Positions 48,180 to 59,507 of a DNA stretch of 64,000 nucleotides are shown here, in pieces. How positions within the stretch are numbered: the stretch's first letter is position 1; each line of letters opens with the position of its first letter. The stretch spans positions 7,517,001 to 7,581,000 of the forward strand of contig CM044874.1 of the NCBI GenBank assembly GCA_024500155.1, written 5' to 3'. A model generated the notes under the pieces. The model saw only the letters and a program-made list of their open reading frames with translations, did no database searches and had not been told where the DNA came from. This DNA comes from Chenopodium formosanum. Taxonomy: Eukaryota; Streptophyta; Magnoliopsida; Caryophyllales; Amaranthaceae. The position numbers were made by a program, and so were the translations under genes.

Positions 48180-50453
48180 TGGAGAAGCCAAAAAGAATTG
48201 ATCAACCTAAGAAGAAGCTAAGTGAACAACGGTCCAAGAGTGAACAAGCGTCGAAGTTGCACTCTTCGAAAGGTTCACCCATGCCACCAACTCCACTTGT
48301 TGATGACATTTTTCTTCAATCGTTCTCTGCTGACATGACCTTTCTTCACAACCGTGCTTGTCATTTGGTCGATCCCATGGAAGTTGCACTTCCTAAGGCA
48401 ATGTTCCACTATGATGAGGATGCAATTGCATGGATCAGCAAAGAAGATGTGAAGGAATTTCTACGTGGTGCAAAGGTTAACATTTCCCTCATTCAAACAT
48501 TCATGAGGTACTTCAATGCCCACATAATCTATACTTTTTTCAAGTTATTCAAATTGATGGTGATTATCCTACATCTGATAAATTATTCAATGTTCATGCA
48601 CGTAGAGCACTACAGGAGCACTTAACTGACACTGATTCTCCTTGTAAAGTTGGGTGGTTATGCCCCAAGCAGTTATCCACTACTAGAATCATAGGCAACC
48701 CCCATGACGTGTTGTACTATGTTAAACAAAGTATAAGGGAATCAGCGCGTGCGGGAGACAAGTTCATATTCGCCCCATGTTATAGAGAGTAAGTCTAACC
48801 ATGTCAAATTCAATCGATTTGGCCTCATTATATGTGGACTCCTAAATATTAATTACCTTATGTATTGTGAACTTATGTAGGGAGCATTGGAGCCTCATGG
48901 TGATTTGTAATTCCACTAACACAATTTATCACCTTGATTCAGCTCGATCATTGGAGAAGTGGCTCGTGAAGTCTATATTGCAAAAGTAAATATATATAGC
49001 AACCTAGTGATGATTATTGCTAATAATAACTAATTTAGTAATCATACGACTAATCAAATTTGAATGTACTTTTTTTTTTATTACAGTGTTATGAAGAAGC
49101 TACATTGTCGTGCTCCAAAGGGTCTAACATGGAAGACACCGTTGGTAATTTACATGATATTGTGATTATCTTGAAAATCTATGTTAGTAAATATTTGCTC
49201 ATTTCCTTTGCATGTTTCACTGATGTGATTTGTTTGTCATATGCTAGTGCGCACAACAAGAGAATAGACTTGATTGTGCTTTGTATGTGATTAGATTCAT
49301 GCTTGACATTGTGACTCATTGTACGGACACTCAACACCTTAATGAGGTAAGTCCTAAAACTTATTGAATTGCTATATTGATGTGATTTCTAGCCTTAGAC
49401 ACCTAATATTATCCAACAATGACATGTTATGAGAAACAAAAAGGCTATTTCACAAGAAAGGTAGAAAATGTGCTGAATAGAAGTCATATGGGCCATATTA
49501 GGGCCATTTTGTGTTAATATGCTCTTATGATGTGATTTCTTTCCTTATACACCTATAACTAGATAATATTGACATGTTATGAGATAAATAAAGTTCATTT
49601 AATAAGAAATGTAGTAAATGGGCAAAGTAAAGTCATATAGGCCATATTCGGGCCATTTTGAGTAAAAAGCGTCATAAACCTTAATAAAATGCTCTCCTAT
49701 ATAATTTTAGGGCTTACACACATACAACTACCCAACATTGACATGTTATGAAAAAGAAATAGTTCATTTGATAAGTAATGTAGAAAATGGGCTACATAGA
49801 AGTCATATAAGCCCTATTTGGGCCATGTTGAGTAAAATGCGTTGTTAAACTTATTGAAATGCTATATTGATGTGATTTCTAGCCTTAGACACCTAATATT
49901 ACCCAACAATGACATGTTATGAGAAACAAAAAGGCTATTTCACAAGAAAGGTAGAAAATGGGCTGAATAGAAGTCATATGGGCCATTTTGTGTTAATATG
50001 CTTTTTTGATGTGATTTCTTTCCTTATACACCTATAACTAGATAATATTGACATTTTATGAGATAAATAAAGTTCATTTAATAAGAAATGTACTAAATGG
50101 GCAAAGTAAAGTCATATAGGCCATATTCGGGCCATTTTGAGTAAAAAGCATCATAAACCTTAATAAAATGCTCTCCTATACAATTTTAGGGCTTACACAC
50201 ATACAACTACCCAATATTGACATATTATGAGAAAGAAATAGTTCATTTGTTAAGTAATGTAGGAAATGGGCTATATAGAAGTCGTATAGGTAATATTTGA
50301 TAAAATACATATTGTTTTGCGTAATTAATTATTTTTAAAACAATGTTTTTGTATTTCAAGTTTTGCAAGGTCCAAAAGGATGGTCCGTTGACAATCAAGG
50401 AGCTTAATGAAGTTCGTGACATGTTGGCGTCTTTTATCACCTTCAACATGTAA
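48180..50453 (+). pseudogene. Ulp1-like (C48) cysteine protease of transposon origin
   Basis: Exons by splice signals: about 48180-48789, 48881-48985, 49087-49144, 49248-49346 and 50361-50453 (stop TAA). Exon 1 starts KPKRIDQPKKKLSEQ, includes ADMTFLHNRACHLVDPME and, after a one-base frameshift at a T run near 48534-48539, VGWLCPKQLSTTRIIGNPHD. Exon 2 gives HWSLMVICNSTNTIYHLDSA (catalytic His and Asp), exon 4 QQENRLDCALYVIRFM (Gln and Cys). This is the C-terminal Ulp1-like domain carried by plant CACTA and some MULE transposons; the CACTA terminus lies 0.6 kb downstream. Substrate unknown. The upstream start and the transposase genes are absent. Confidence 0.8.
49355..50330 (+). repeat. Tandem repeat in the last intron, two 3-monomer units
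   Basis: Monomers of about 160 bp begin around 49375, 49535, 49700, 49866, 50005 and 50180 and share TGATGTGATTTCT, ACACCTA, ATTGACATGTTATGAGA and GTCATATAGGCCATATT. Monomers 4-6 match 1-3 in order more closely than they match each other, so a triplet of about 490 bp was duplicated; the second triplet lacks the ATATTAGGGCC piece. The array fills the intron between exons 49248-49346 and 50361-50453. Confidence 0.85.
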
Positions 50454-50799
50454 ATGGCATTGTAATTGTAAATTATTTATGTTAACTTCTGAACTATATA
50501 ACTTATTATTCATTATATGTACTTACTATTATTTGTATATGTAAGCAACTTTTTTTTTTTTGTACTGCGTTTGGGAATATTTATATCTATATATATAATT
50601 GAATTCTTGTTTTTAATATTATTTTTATTGTATCTTATTGTAATAATTAATAATATTATTATTAGTTATAATAATAATATTATTAATTATTATATTTAAT
50701 ATAATTGTTGGAATTACAAGTTATTATTATTGCTGGAAACAGGTTTTTTTTTTTTTTTAAATATTACTGCACGAAAATTGGAAAAAAAAAAAAAAATTT

Positions 50800-51069
50800 G
50801 GTGAATAGGCACCGGTTAGGCAGCAACCGGTGCCTAAAGTATCTACCACCAAAAAAAAAAAATTGGCGGGAGAGCAGTAATAGGCACCGGTTAGCCGGTG
50901 CCTAAGTGGGCATATAGCACCGGTTAACCGGTGCCTATTATACCCTATGGCACCGGTTTTGAACCGGTGCCAAAAGCTTGGTTTTTGGCACCCCTCACAT
51001 AGGCAGCGGTTCAAACCGGTGCCTTAGACCGGGTTTGAACCGCTGCCAAATGACTTTTTTCACCTAGTG
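50800..51069 (+). mobile_element. CACTA transposon right terminus with subterminal repeats
   Basis: Ends TTTTTTCACCTAGTG (51055-51069), the inverse of a CACTAGGTGAAAAA start. The last 270 bp hold at least eight copies of GGCACCGGTT or its inverse AACCGGTGCC, often paired as palindromes (GCACCGGTTAACCGGTGC near 50918). Such subterminal arrays bind the element's own DNA-binding protein in En/Spm-type elements. I find no left CACTA end in the window, so the element is truncated. Confidence 0.85.
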
Positions 51070-51072
51070 TAA

Positions 51073-51135
51073 ATCATTGCCGAAACAAATTCAGGAATTA
51101 AAATAGAAATCCTCCCCAGTGGAGTCGCCAAAAAC
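51073..51135 (-). mobile_element. PBS-adjacent internal remnant of a Tat/Ogre-like element
   Basis: Read on the minus strand, the sequence right after the LTR is GTTTTTGGCGACTCCACTGG GGA. TGGCGACTCC.CTGGGGA is the tRNA-Arg-type primer-binding site of Tat/Ogre gypsy elements. This fixes the LTR orientation as minus. Only about 60 bp of the internal domain remain before the CACTA terminus. Confidence 0.7.
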
Positions 51136-53104
51136 TGTAGGGAATAATTTCAAGCCTTAATCCCACTAGCTTAAACCCCACTGTGATCATACACTAAAGT
51201 ACGGTGGCGTCCAAAAGGGAAGAAGATAGAGAAAAAGAGTCGCCAACAAGTTTTTAAGGAACTTGTAAACCGTTCACGAGGTGAAGGTTACACCCTTTAA
51301 CGATCCAAGAATTCGTCAACTCCATAAGGTCTAGAACCAAATAAGGGTTCGGGGATGAAGGTACAAATCCAACCTAAAAGAGATTGAACCTGCCCTAATA
51401 ATAGGCCTCTACTTTATTCTGATCGTATTCATGTGCGCTTTTTAATTAACATGCAATCAATAGGATTAACCCTAAACCTGTTTATCTATGTTGGTTGAAT
51501 TTAATGCACAAATAAACTATTATTGGCGATCACTTGAATTATAATCACAATTAACCCTAACAAGATTATTAATTATCTTATTAAGCGTGATTGCAAGTAC
51601 CAATTCCCTTTAAACATGCAATAAAAGGTGCAATAAATAAATAAAATATGATCAAGCAACATAATAATAATCAATAAATATCATGACAATAAAATTATAA
51701 TCATAATAATAATAATCATCATCAAAATAATAATAATAATAATATTCATAATCATTATAACAATTATAATCATAATCATGTTCATGTTAACATTAAAGCA
51801 TAATAATAGTAGCAAAATCCTAGGCATGATACTAACAAGATTAATAACAAACCCTAGCATGTCACTAAGCAATAAAAACCAAATCTTTAACCCTAACATG
51901 ATACTAACAACCATAAATATTAGGAAGAATATAGGAAGCATCGTACGTAGCAATCATATTTAATATTAAAAATACCCTAGACATGATACTAGGAATATCA
52001 TAATAACAATATAAACATGATTTCTACATCAATTAATCAATTAAAGTACTTACTTTGATGCCTCATACCTCTTTCTAATAACAAAATACACACGTTAGTA
52101 ATTTCAAGGAAAATAATAAACAACAATCAAATTAAATTAAATAATGGAAAGAGAGATTTGGGACCAAACCCTCAGAAATTAAACCTTTCACGTCTAGGGC
52201 GAAGGCAACTTCGAATATGGCTAGGTGTTTCTAGATCTTGTGAATGCGGAATTTTGTATGATAAAACCAAGTTTAGAGAAGAAAGATGAATGAGAGAGAT
52301 GAATGATTAAGAGAAAATTAAAAGAATTGGTGTAAATCGGTGAATGATAGATGTAGATGATGAATGAAAACAGAGTTTTTAATACGATATTTATAGAGAA
52401 AATCAGCCAAAAAAGATAAATTAACAAAACAGAGTCTGACGCTCAGGAAACAGAGCTGGCGCCAACCCTGGCAAGCTGGCGTCAGGTACCAGCCTTAGCG
52501 CCAGGCCTAGTTTTAGGCGCCAAGGCCTGGGGTTGGACGCCAAGCTTGATTTTAACGCGTTTTCGAAAATCCGATAAGTTTACCGTACTGGAGGATAAAA
52601 TAATATAAGTTCTTCGAAAATGCTATTTGATTTTGATTAAAACTCTTAAAAGTCAACAAAGTCAACTTATCAATGTTAATTGAATTAGGAATGAAAAGAA
52701 CCTTCTAGAAGACTAAAACCATCCCTAATTGTATTAAGAATGATAAATCATATTAGGCCCTCCCCTAGATCATTGGGCCGCATATAAAGCTCAAACCGGG
52801 CCCAGTTTAGTAAATCGGCCATAACTTTTTCAATATTCATCGGAATTGGGCTTATAATATATCGTTGGAAAGGTCTTTGCAAACCCCATCCAACTACACT
52901 ACTATTGGAACCATATCATGGACCAACCAAACTGGATTGGCTGTTTTCTTAAAATAAAATTTTCAAAAACAGAGAGAAGAGAAAAGAAATAAAACTTTCC
53001 GCAACACTAGACTTTCCACACTTTCGTCTCATTCGACTATGATTCGACGTGAAAGGTACTCATCACTGGGTTTGGTTTTGGGGAGAGACAAATGGGTGTC
53101 TACA
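51136..53104 (-). mobile_element. Tat/Ogre-like 5' LTR (minus orientation)
   Basis: Full-length copy of the 32664-34519 family (TGTAGGG...TCTACA), 1,969 bp. Differences are mainly in the AAT-rich segment at 51640-51780 and a shortened GGCGCC cluster (52455-52550). It carries its PBS on the left. Confidence 0.88.
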
Positions 53105-53682
53105 GTGCCAAGCTTATTTCCAACGCGTTTTCGAAAATCAGATAAGTTTACCGTACTGGAAGATTAAATCATATAATTTCCTCGAAAATGCTATTTGATT
53201 TTGATTAAAACTCTGAAAAGTCAACAAAAGTCAATTGATCAATGCTAATTGAATTAGGAATGAAAAGAGCTTTCTAAAAGACTCTAGAAGACTAAAACCA
53301 TTCCTAATTGCATTAGGAATGATAAATCATATTAGACCCTCCCCTAGATCATTGGGCCGTATATAAGGCTCAAACCGGGCCCAGTTTAGTAAATTGGCCA
53401 TAACTTCCTCAATATTCATCGGAATGGGGCTTATAATATATCGTTGGAAAGGTATTTGCAAGCCCCATCCAACTACACTACTATTGGACTCATATCATAA
53501 ACTAACCAAATTGGATTGGCTGTTTTCTTAACATAAGTTTTCAAAAACAAAGAGAAGATAAAAGAATTAAAACTATCTGCAACACTAGACTTTCCACACT
53601 TTCACTTCATTAGATTATGATTCGACGTGAAAGTTACTCATCACTGGGTTTGGTTTTGGGGAGACACAAATGGGTGTCTACA
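53105..53682 (-). mobile_element. Partial LTR fused to the preceding LTR
   Basis: 578 bp identical in order to the right-hand part of the same LTR (CCAAGCTT..CAACGCGTTTTCGAAAAT to TGTCTACA), attached head to tail without internal sequence. About 6% different from its neighbour by eye. Likely the product of unequal recombination or insertion near an older LTR. Confidence 0.8.
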
Positions 53683-53718
53683 AATAGTAAATAGGTTTAT
53701 ATTACCTCGCCTTTCTTG

Positions 53719-53910
53719 TCAGGTGGGAAGAAAAGTTGCAGTTGTTAACAACAAAGTCAACCCTGCTATGCAGCTAGAAAGAAGTTGGTTGTGAGCCTTG
53801 TGGCTGCTATAGCTGCTCCTTAGAAGTCTTGGATTCCTTCTTTTAAAGGTGGTGGCAACTTCATTAACCCCGAGTGGCTCAATGGCTCTTCTATTCACCC
53901 ATTACAACTA
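53719..53910 (+). pseudogene. LHCB6 (CP24)-like N-terminal gene fragment
   Basis: Reading VGRKVAVVNNKVNPAMQL, a frameshift, KKLVVSLVAAIAAP, a TAG stop, then KSWIPSFKGGGNFINPEWLN GS. The block (A)AP.KSWIP..KGGGNF..PEWL.GS is the transit-peptide junction and mature start of the photosystem II antenna protein LHCB6. The conserved continuation of the family does not follow, so only about 60 codons are present. One frameshift and one stop: a dead fragment, perhaps carried by a transposon. Confidence 0.65.
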
Positions 53911-55880
53911 CCACTTCATTGTTAGTGGCAATAAGTTGTTCAACACTTCTAAAAAAACAAAAAAAAACCATAACAAACATTAGCTCATATGTTTATTTAT
54001 GAAAAAATTAACACAGTCAGTTTATTTAGCTATGTTATTTGAATAAATACTCATCTTGAAGCACTTAGTAAAGTGATTTCCATGCCAACTTATAAACGAC
54101 TATTTCACTAAACCCATCTTCTTTGTATAAATTTATGTAATATTGTATTTATTATACTAGCCAGGAAATTGCTCATCACACCAAGCCAGGCATATATACA
54201 AGCGCACATATATAAATGAAAAGCATGTTGCAAACCAGGCCACATAAGAATGCACATCAGATGAATGTACACGAACCAGTGACAAGAGGAAAAGGAAGCA
54301 GAAAACTATACATGTAATAAAAACTTATGAGTTTTAAGTATCATAATATATCCTAGAAAACCAAATAAAATTTGATACTCGTACCTTCTTCCTTATATTG
54401 ATCAAACTAATATTAGTCATGAGCATGCATAAGTCAAACCCAAGTCCCTACAACATCAAAAGCATGAATTTCAGCTAACTTGGCAATTAAAATCATCCAT
54501 ACCTCTGAAATTGTTATATAATTGACACCTGCAACATAAAGAGCATTGAAATCATCACTAACTGATGATAGAAACTTGTTTAAACAAAAGCTCCCCCTTG
54601 AACAACATTAGCTATTTAGAAAAGTGTGCATCAATTTGTATGATGTATAATAAAGGAAGAAGGTGGGGTGATTCCTACAGATATCTAGTAATCCTATTAA
54701 TAATTCCTAAAGACAAGTTTAAATTTCTTGTGCAAATGATCTTCTTAAGTATTATTGCAAAGAGGAGCACATAAGTCATTCATCTCATTTTCTAAATTTA
54801 ACAAATCCTACTAAGCTGATCAAGTTTAAGATTTCAAAACTAGTTTCAATTCTACACAAAAATCTAGCACAAAAAACCAACTACCCAAGAATTAGAATAG
54901 ATCAAACAATCAAATTTCACAATTCAACACAATAATCTAACACATAAAACTTTCACACAAAAAAAAAAAATTATCCGAAACTAAAAACTAAAAAGCAAAA
55001 AATTTGATTGCCTTTATCATAAAAATATAAAAGAGAAGATCCAAAATCAAAATCATCTTCAGTTATTAGATGAACCAACAGTAAGAGGTTGATGATAAGA
55101 AACCACTGAACCATACTATCATTCTATTCCCGCCACTACTAAACAAATTATAATTATAATGATTATAGTTATTATTATGATTATGATTTTGATTATGACT
55201 AGAATTATGATTATTCTAATTCTGCACAAACCCATCATAATTCTCTATCCTCGCTCCGTGGAACACTTAATCACCATCTTCATCCTCCTACTTAAATATT
55301 AGCCCAAAATTTGATCCCTTACCCAAAAATTCAATCCTAATCCTAATAATCTGAATCCTGACCAAAAATTCGAACCCTAACCCAAAATTTTGAACCATAA
55401 TCCTAACAAATTCACAGCAACAAATAAAGATCAAGTAATTGCAAAGAAAAAAAACGACGGAATCGATCCCCAAATTCACAGAACCATCGTTTATTTGTAT
55501 TGTAAAATCAAAATAATAAATAAAAAACAAAATAGCCAAAATCACAACAATTCACAAATCAAAACAAACCCTAAATTTTTAAAAAAAAAACAGAAAAATT
55601 ACAATTGGAGTTGCCAATGGCATGGTTTACAGGAACGCACAGAGGTTGTTGCGGCTTTTGGATGGTGGCAGTGCAGCGTCGGCTTGTGCGAGGTGGTGGA
55701 GATATTCTTCACCTTTGTTGTCGAGGAAGGGAAGTGGTTGTGAGGAGGAGAGAGAAAACTTGTGATGGTGGTGTTGGTTGTTTGAAAGGTGAGGAACAAC
55801 CGAACAATTTGGACTTCAGGTTATAATATACTCCGTATAAATCAGTTTAATTTTTTTTAATATTTTTTTAGCTTTTTTCT
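53911..55880. other. Stretch with no recognised gene
   Basis: AT-rich. A GT/GA-rich segment at 55600-55790 (open on both strands, low complexity) and an ATTATGATT-type repeat at 55150-55230 are the only structures noticed. Confidence 0.5.
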
Positions 55881-55894
55881 CCTACTAATACATG

Positions 55895-56070
55895 CATAGT
55901 TAATGTAAAAGTGTTACAGTACAGTGTTACTTAATATAAAAGTGTTACAACACAGTGTTACTTAATATCAAAGTGTTACCATCAAGTGTTACACAATGTC
56001 AAGGTGTTACAAAAGTGTTACTTATAAATTAGTTAAGCTTCTACCCTTTAAAGTGATATCATGTGGTGTT
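55895..56070. repeat. Short tandem repeats based on AGTGTTAC
   Basis: About eight AGTGTTAC(A) motifs spaced 12-28 bp, with a repeating unit like AAAAGTGTTACANNACAGTG TTACTTAATAT. Degenerates towards 56070. Confidence 0.8.
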
Positions 56071-56089
56071 ACCTTAGGTCGTTTTTGTA

Positions 56090-56392
56090 CTAGTGGGTAG
56101 TTCTTGGTGGGTGGTGTAGGGGTTTAGGTGACGGTAGAGTGAGGTCATGAGGATGGAGCTTTGTGATGGTGGTTGTGGATCATGGAGAAGTGAAGCTTCA
56201 TGTTAGCTAGGGAGAAGGAGGAGAAAATATGAGGGAAAAAAAAGAAGAAAAAAAATTACCTAATATTCAGGTAACCAGTCACACAGGCTTGGTAGGAGAA
56301 AATATGTATATCAAAGGTAGGATTATTCGATGTTAATCCAAAAGTTAGATTATTTTAGGAGAACCGACAAAAGGTTGGATTATTCATGTTAA
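56090..56392. mobile_element. One-sided MULE terminus
   Basis: The right edge, inverted, reads GGAAAATTTAACATGAATAA TCCAACC, followed by two more AATAATC(T/C)..CTTT blocks, as in the MULEs at 38555 and 15076. A GT-rich interior (56090-56220) precedes it. I cannot find a matching left end. Confidence 0.6.
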
Positions 56393-56529
56393 ATTTTCCT
56401 AATTTTTTTAACACGGAGTAATAATAATTTTTGTGGGTAGCTATGATAGAATTGATTATACTACGTATTTTTATTATACTTAATTTTTAATTTATAAGTA
56501 TTTTAGAAAAAGCAAAATTTATCAACCAA

Positions 56530-56780
56530 AATGTCTTTTCTCTTTATATAGTAGGGGGTGGTCGAAAACGAGAAAAGGTTGCCACGTGGTGTAGTCAACA
56601 CTGGAAAAGTAAGTCAACCGCCAGATTCCGGCAAGTGGTAGTCCCTTACAATATTTTTTAAAAAAGAGGTAGTCATTTACAACAATTTTTTTAAAAGGTA
56701 GTTTTTTCACAAAAGTTGTATATAAAAGATAGTTTTTCACAAAAAATCCAAAAAAAAAAAAAAAAAAAAAAAAGTGCAAA
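56530..56780. other. Possible remnant of a foldback element
   Basis: Repeated (A)GGTAGTNNNTTTACAAnATTTTTTnAAAA modules like those of 9306-9908, and CACGTGGTGTAGTCAAC. No second arm seen. Ends in an A run (56750-56773). Confidence 0.4.
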
Positions 56781-56927
56781 AGCCTTTTAGTTTACTTATC
56801 GAGCGGACTACTCCACCAATGTCAAATGGTTTTAAGATGAAACTCTATTGGGGGCTCTAGCTTGCGGGTTTCTTAATTGACTTCTTTTCCTCGTGTTCTT
56901 CCCCATTTGTTGTAACAGTATGTAATA

Positions 56928-57211
56928 CTACCTCCGTCCCCGAAAGAAGGACCCATTTGGTCTAATTTTAGTCCCAAAACGAATGACCCATTTGTATTAA
57001 AACACCCACCAATTTGCAACAATATTTCTGCAAAATTAGCTTTCCCATATAAAAATTTGATTTTCCATGTAATTTTATTACTTTCTCTCTCTATTATTTT
57101 ACAAACCCCATGTAAATTTATCTTTTCAATATACTTTTACTTTTTTTATTTAACTTTCTTAATACTCGCGTAATCAACCCAAATGAGTCGTTCTTTCGCA
57201 GACGGAGGGAG
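56928..57211. mobile_element. Stowaway-like MITE, 284 bp
   Basis: CTACCTCCGTCCCCGAAAGA at the left and TCTTTCGCAGACGGAGGGAG at the right, flanked by TA. Inner arms GACCCATTTGG / CCAAATGAGTC also pair. Confidence 0.85.
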
Positions 57212-57805
57212 TATATATAAAAAAAAACACATACAAAAAATGCCTTCATTATTTCTTTGTAATCGTAAAATGGTATGGAATTTTTTCTTAATTACTAATT
57301 GATGCGATAATCATAAATATGTTTGAGTTAAGCAAGTCTTTGTCATCCTTATACGTGTAAAAGTTGTAATCTTGTATTAGTGAGCGAGATTTAGAACGTA
57401 CATCCTCCGCTCTATTAATATTGCAACATTAACAAAGGTGAATTTATGCATTTCAAAGCACATCTTATATGTTAAATATGTAAAATTGTATAAGCTTAAA
57501 AATTATAAAAAGTTGATATTGTGAAACTATTTTGAGAGACGAATCTAAGATCTAACAAGATTGCACGTGACTATATTTTGCTTAATAGATAAATTATATA
57601 TATATAGTCAAACAAGAGTGATGAATAGTGCTAAAAGTCCATTATTGCAATAATATTGGAGTGCAGAAATGAAGTAATAGACAAGTCACCCCTAGGGCAT
57701 ACCCCTTAAATTTTAGGGGTGTCATTGCTTGATTATTTTTTATGAATCATTAATGTAAAGATTTTATAAAGTCAAAGAATTAAATGTGTTGAGGCATTAA
57801 ATTTT

Positions 57806-58012
57806 GGGTAATGTTATATGTAGCCCTAAGGGCTATATATAAGCATTAAATATACTTTTAGAAATTGTATAAAATTAGGAATTCATGATAAAAACACGCG
57901 TAACTCAGTGTTATTAGTGTTTTTATTTTGACGATTTCTTAACTTTTTACAATTTTCAAGCGTAAATTTAATGCTTATATGTAGCCCTAATGGCTATGTA
58001 TAACATTTTCAA
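57806..58012. mobile_element. Unclassified foldback MITE
   Basis: TAATGTTATATGTAGCCCTA ..ATATATAAGCATTAAAT at the left and its inverse ATTTAATGCTTATATGTAGC ..TATAACATT at the right. The sequences outside, AGGGGTGTCATTGCTTG (57716) and GAGGTGTCATTGCTTG (58024), are themselves direct repeats of about 65 bp. Confidence 0.7.
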
Positions 58013-58644
58013 TTTAAATTTTTGAGGTGTCATTGCTTGTTTATATTTTTGAATTAGTAATGGAATGATTTTATCAATGTATTGCGGCAATGATTGCCAT
58101 TTTTGTCAATTGAAAAGACTTTTCTACAATTGTGGACGCAACACAGCAATAAAGGATTAAAGGGGCCAAAAATAATTAATTTTACTTGATTTAACCTGTA
58201 TTCCCTCCATCCCTTAGTTAGATATTTATTTTCTAAATTACACGAAAATTAAGAGGAACTTAGAGATTCCTTAAAATCCTTGATTGGAAAGTACAAAGTA
58301 AATGTGGAGTTAAAGAGAGATAGAAAAAAAAATATTTAGTAGTAGGTAATTATTGAAGAACTAGGGAGAGAAAGTGTGGAAAATCATGTTAAAAGTACAA
58401 CATAAATAAAATAAAATTGATGATAATTCCTTAAAAAGAGATCGAGAATATTGTAAGAAAATATATTCTTAAAATAGAAATAAGCATTTAATTTTACAAC
58501 CCCAAAAATAAAAGTAGGCATCTAATTAAGGGTCTGAAGAAGTGCTACACTAAACAAATTATTATTGTAAGAAGGTTAGTTATTGCCTTATTGGGCACAT
58601 CTCTACCAAAATTTATTTGTTGTCGACACCACCACCACGAAACA

Positions 58645-59194
58645 TAGGGGTGTAAATGAACCAAGCCGATCAATAAACTACTCGTCTTCGGGCTTTGTTG
58701 AAGCTCGTTCATGTACGTTTATTTAATAAATGAGCCGAAGTTGAACAAATTTTAAAGATTGTTTAATAAATGAACTTGAACACGAAGATTTGCTCGTTCA
58801 GATAAGTTCATGAACAACTCGTTTATTTATGTTCATGAACTACTCGTTTATCTATGTTCATGAATTATTTATTTATTTACAATTCTTAATTTAGTTATTA
58901 AATATATAATTAAGATTCAATTATTATGCTAATTTTGAAATTTTCAAATATCAAAAGTACAAATCTCATTTATATATTGGAGAAGCTAGATTATTATTAG
59001 GTTAGTTCACGAAAGGCTCGTTAAATAAACAAGTTGTTCACGAATCATTCGTGAACATATAGTGTACTAAATGAGCCGAACTGGAACAGAAATTTGAGCT
59101 CGCTTGAAAGCTCGTGATCGTGCTCGAACTCGCCTAAGTTAAAGGAACTTGAACATGAACAGCTAATACTCGGCTCGACTCATTTACACCCCTA
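58645..59194. mobile_element. hAT-type MITE, 550 bp
   Basis: Terminal inverted repeats TAGGGGTGTAAATGA / TCATTTACACCCCTA, flanked by 8-bp duplications ACGAAACA and ACAAAACA (one mismatch). The interior has repeated GTTCATGAAC and CTCGTTTATTTA motifs and no coding frame. Confidence 0.8.
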
Positions 59195-59507
59195 ACAAAA
59201 CAGGTTAAAGAAATGAATTTCAAAATTGACAATTGCACAAGAATTTGTCAATCCTTAAATAATAATTGACTAGTTAATTACTGATAAACAGGTCTGAGCC
59301 ACACCGTCACAATTATTGTCCACTATACAAGTTCAAGGAGGTACCACTTCAAAATCATATGACAATGACAAGAATAATCCCTTAGCCATATAAAGTGGAC
59401 GCAATTTTCTCTTTTCTCCGTGGGATACACATCCCAATTTTCACCTTTTGTATTGTTGGAATATTATCGTATTGAAATTACTTCCCATGCAAATCAAACG
59501 AAGTCAT

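Noticed and set aside
48095..48180. The upstream part of the CACTA transposase
   Set aside because: No conserved transposase motif between the L1 LINE and the Ulp1-like exon.
49355..50330. Regularly spaced repeats resembling an array such as CRISPR
   Set aside because: Monomers are about 160 bp, similar along their whole length without unique spacers, in a eukaryotic intron.
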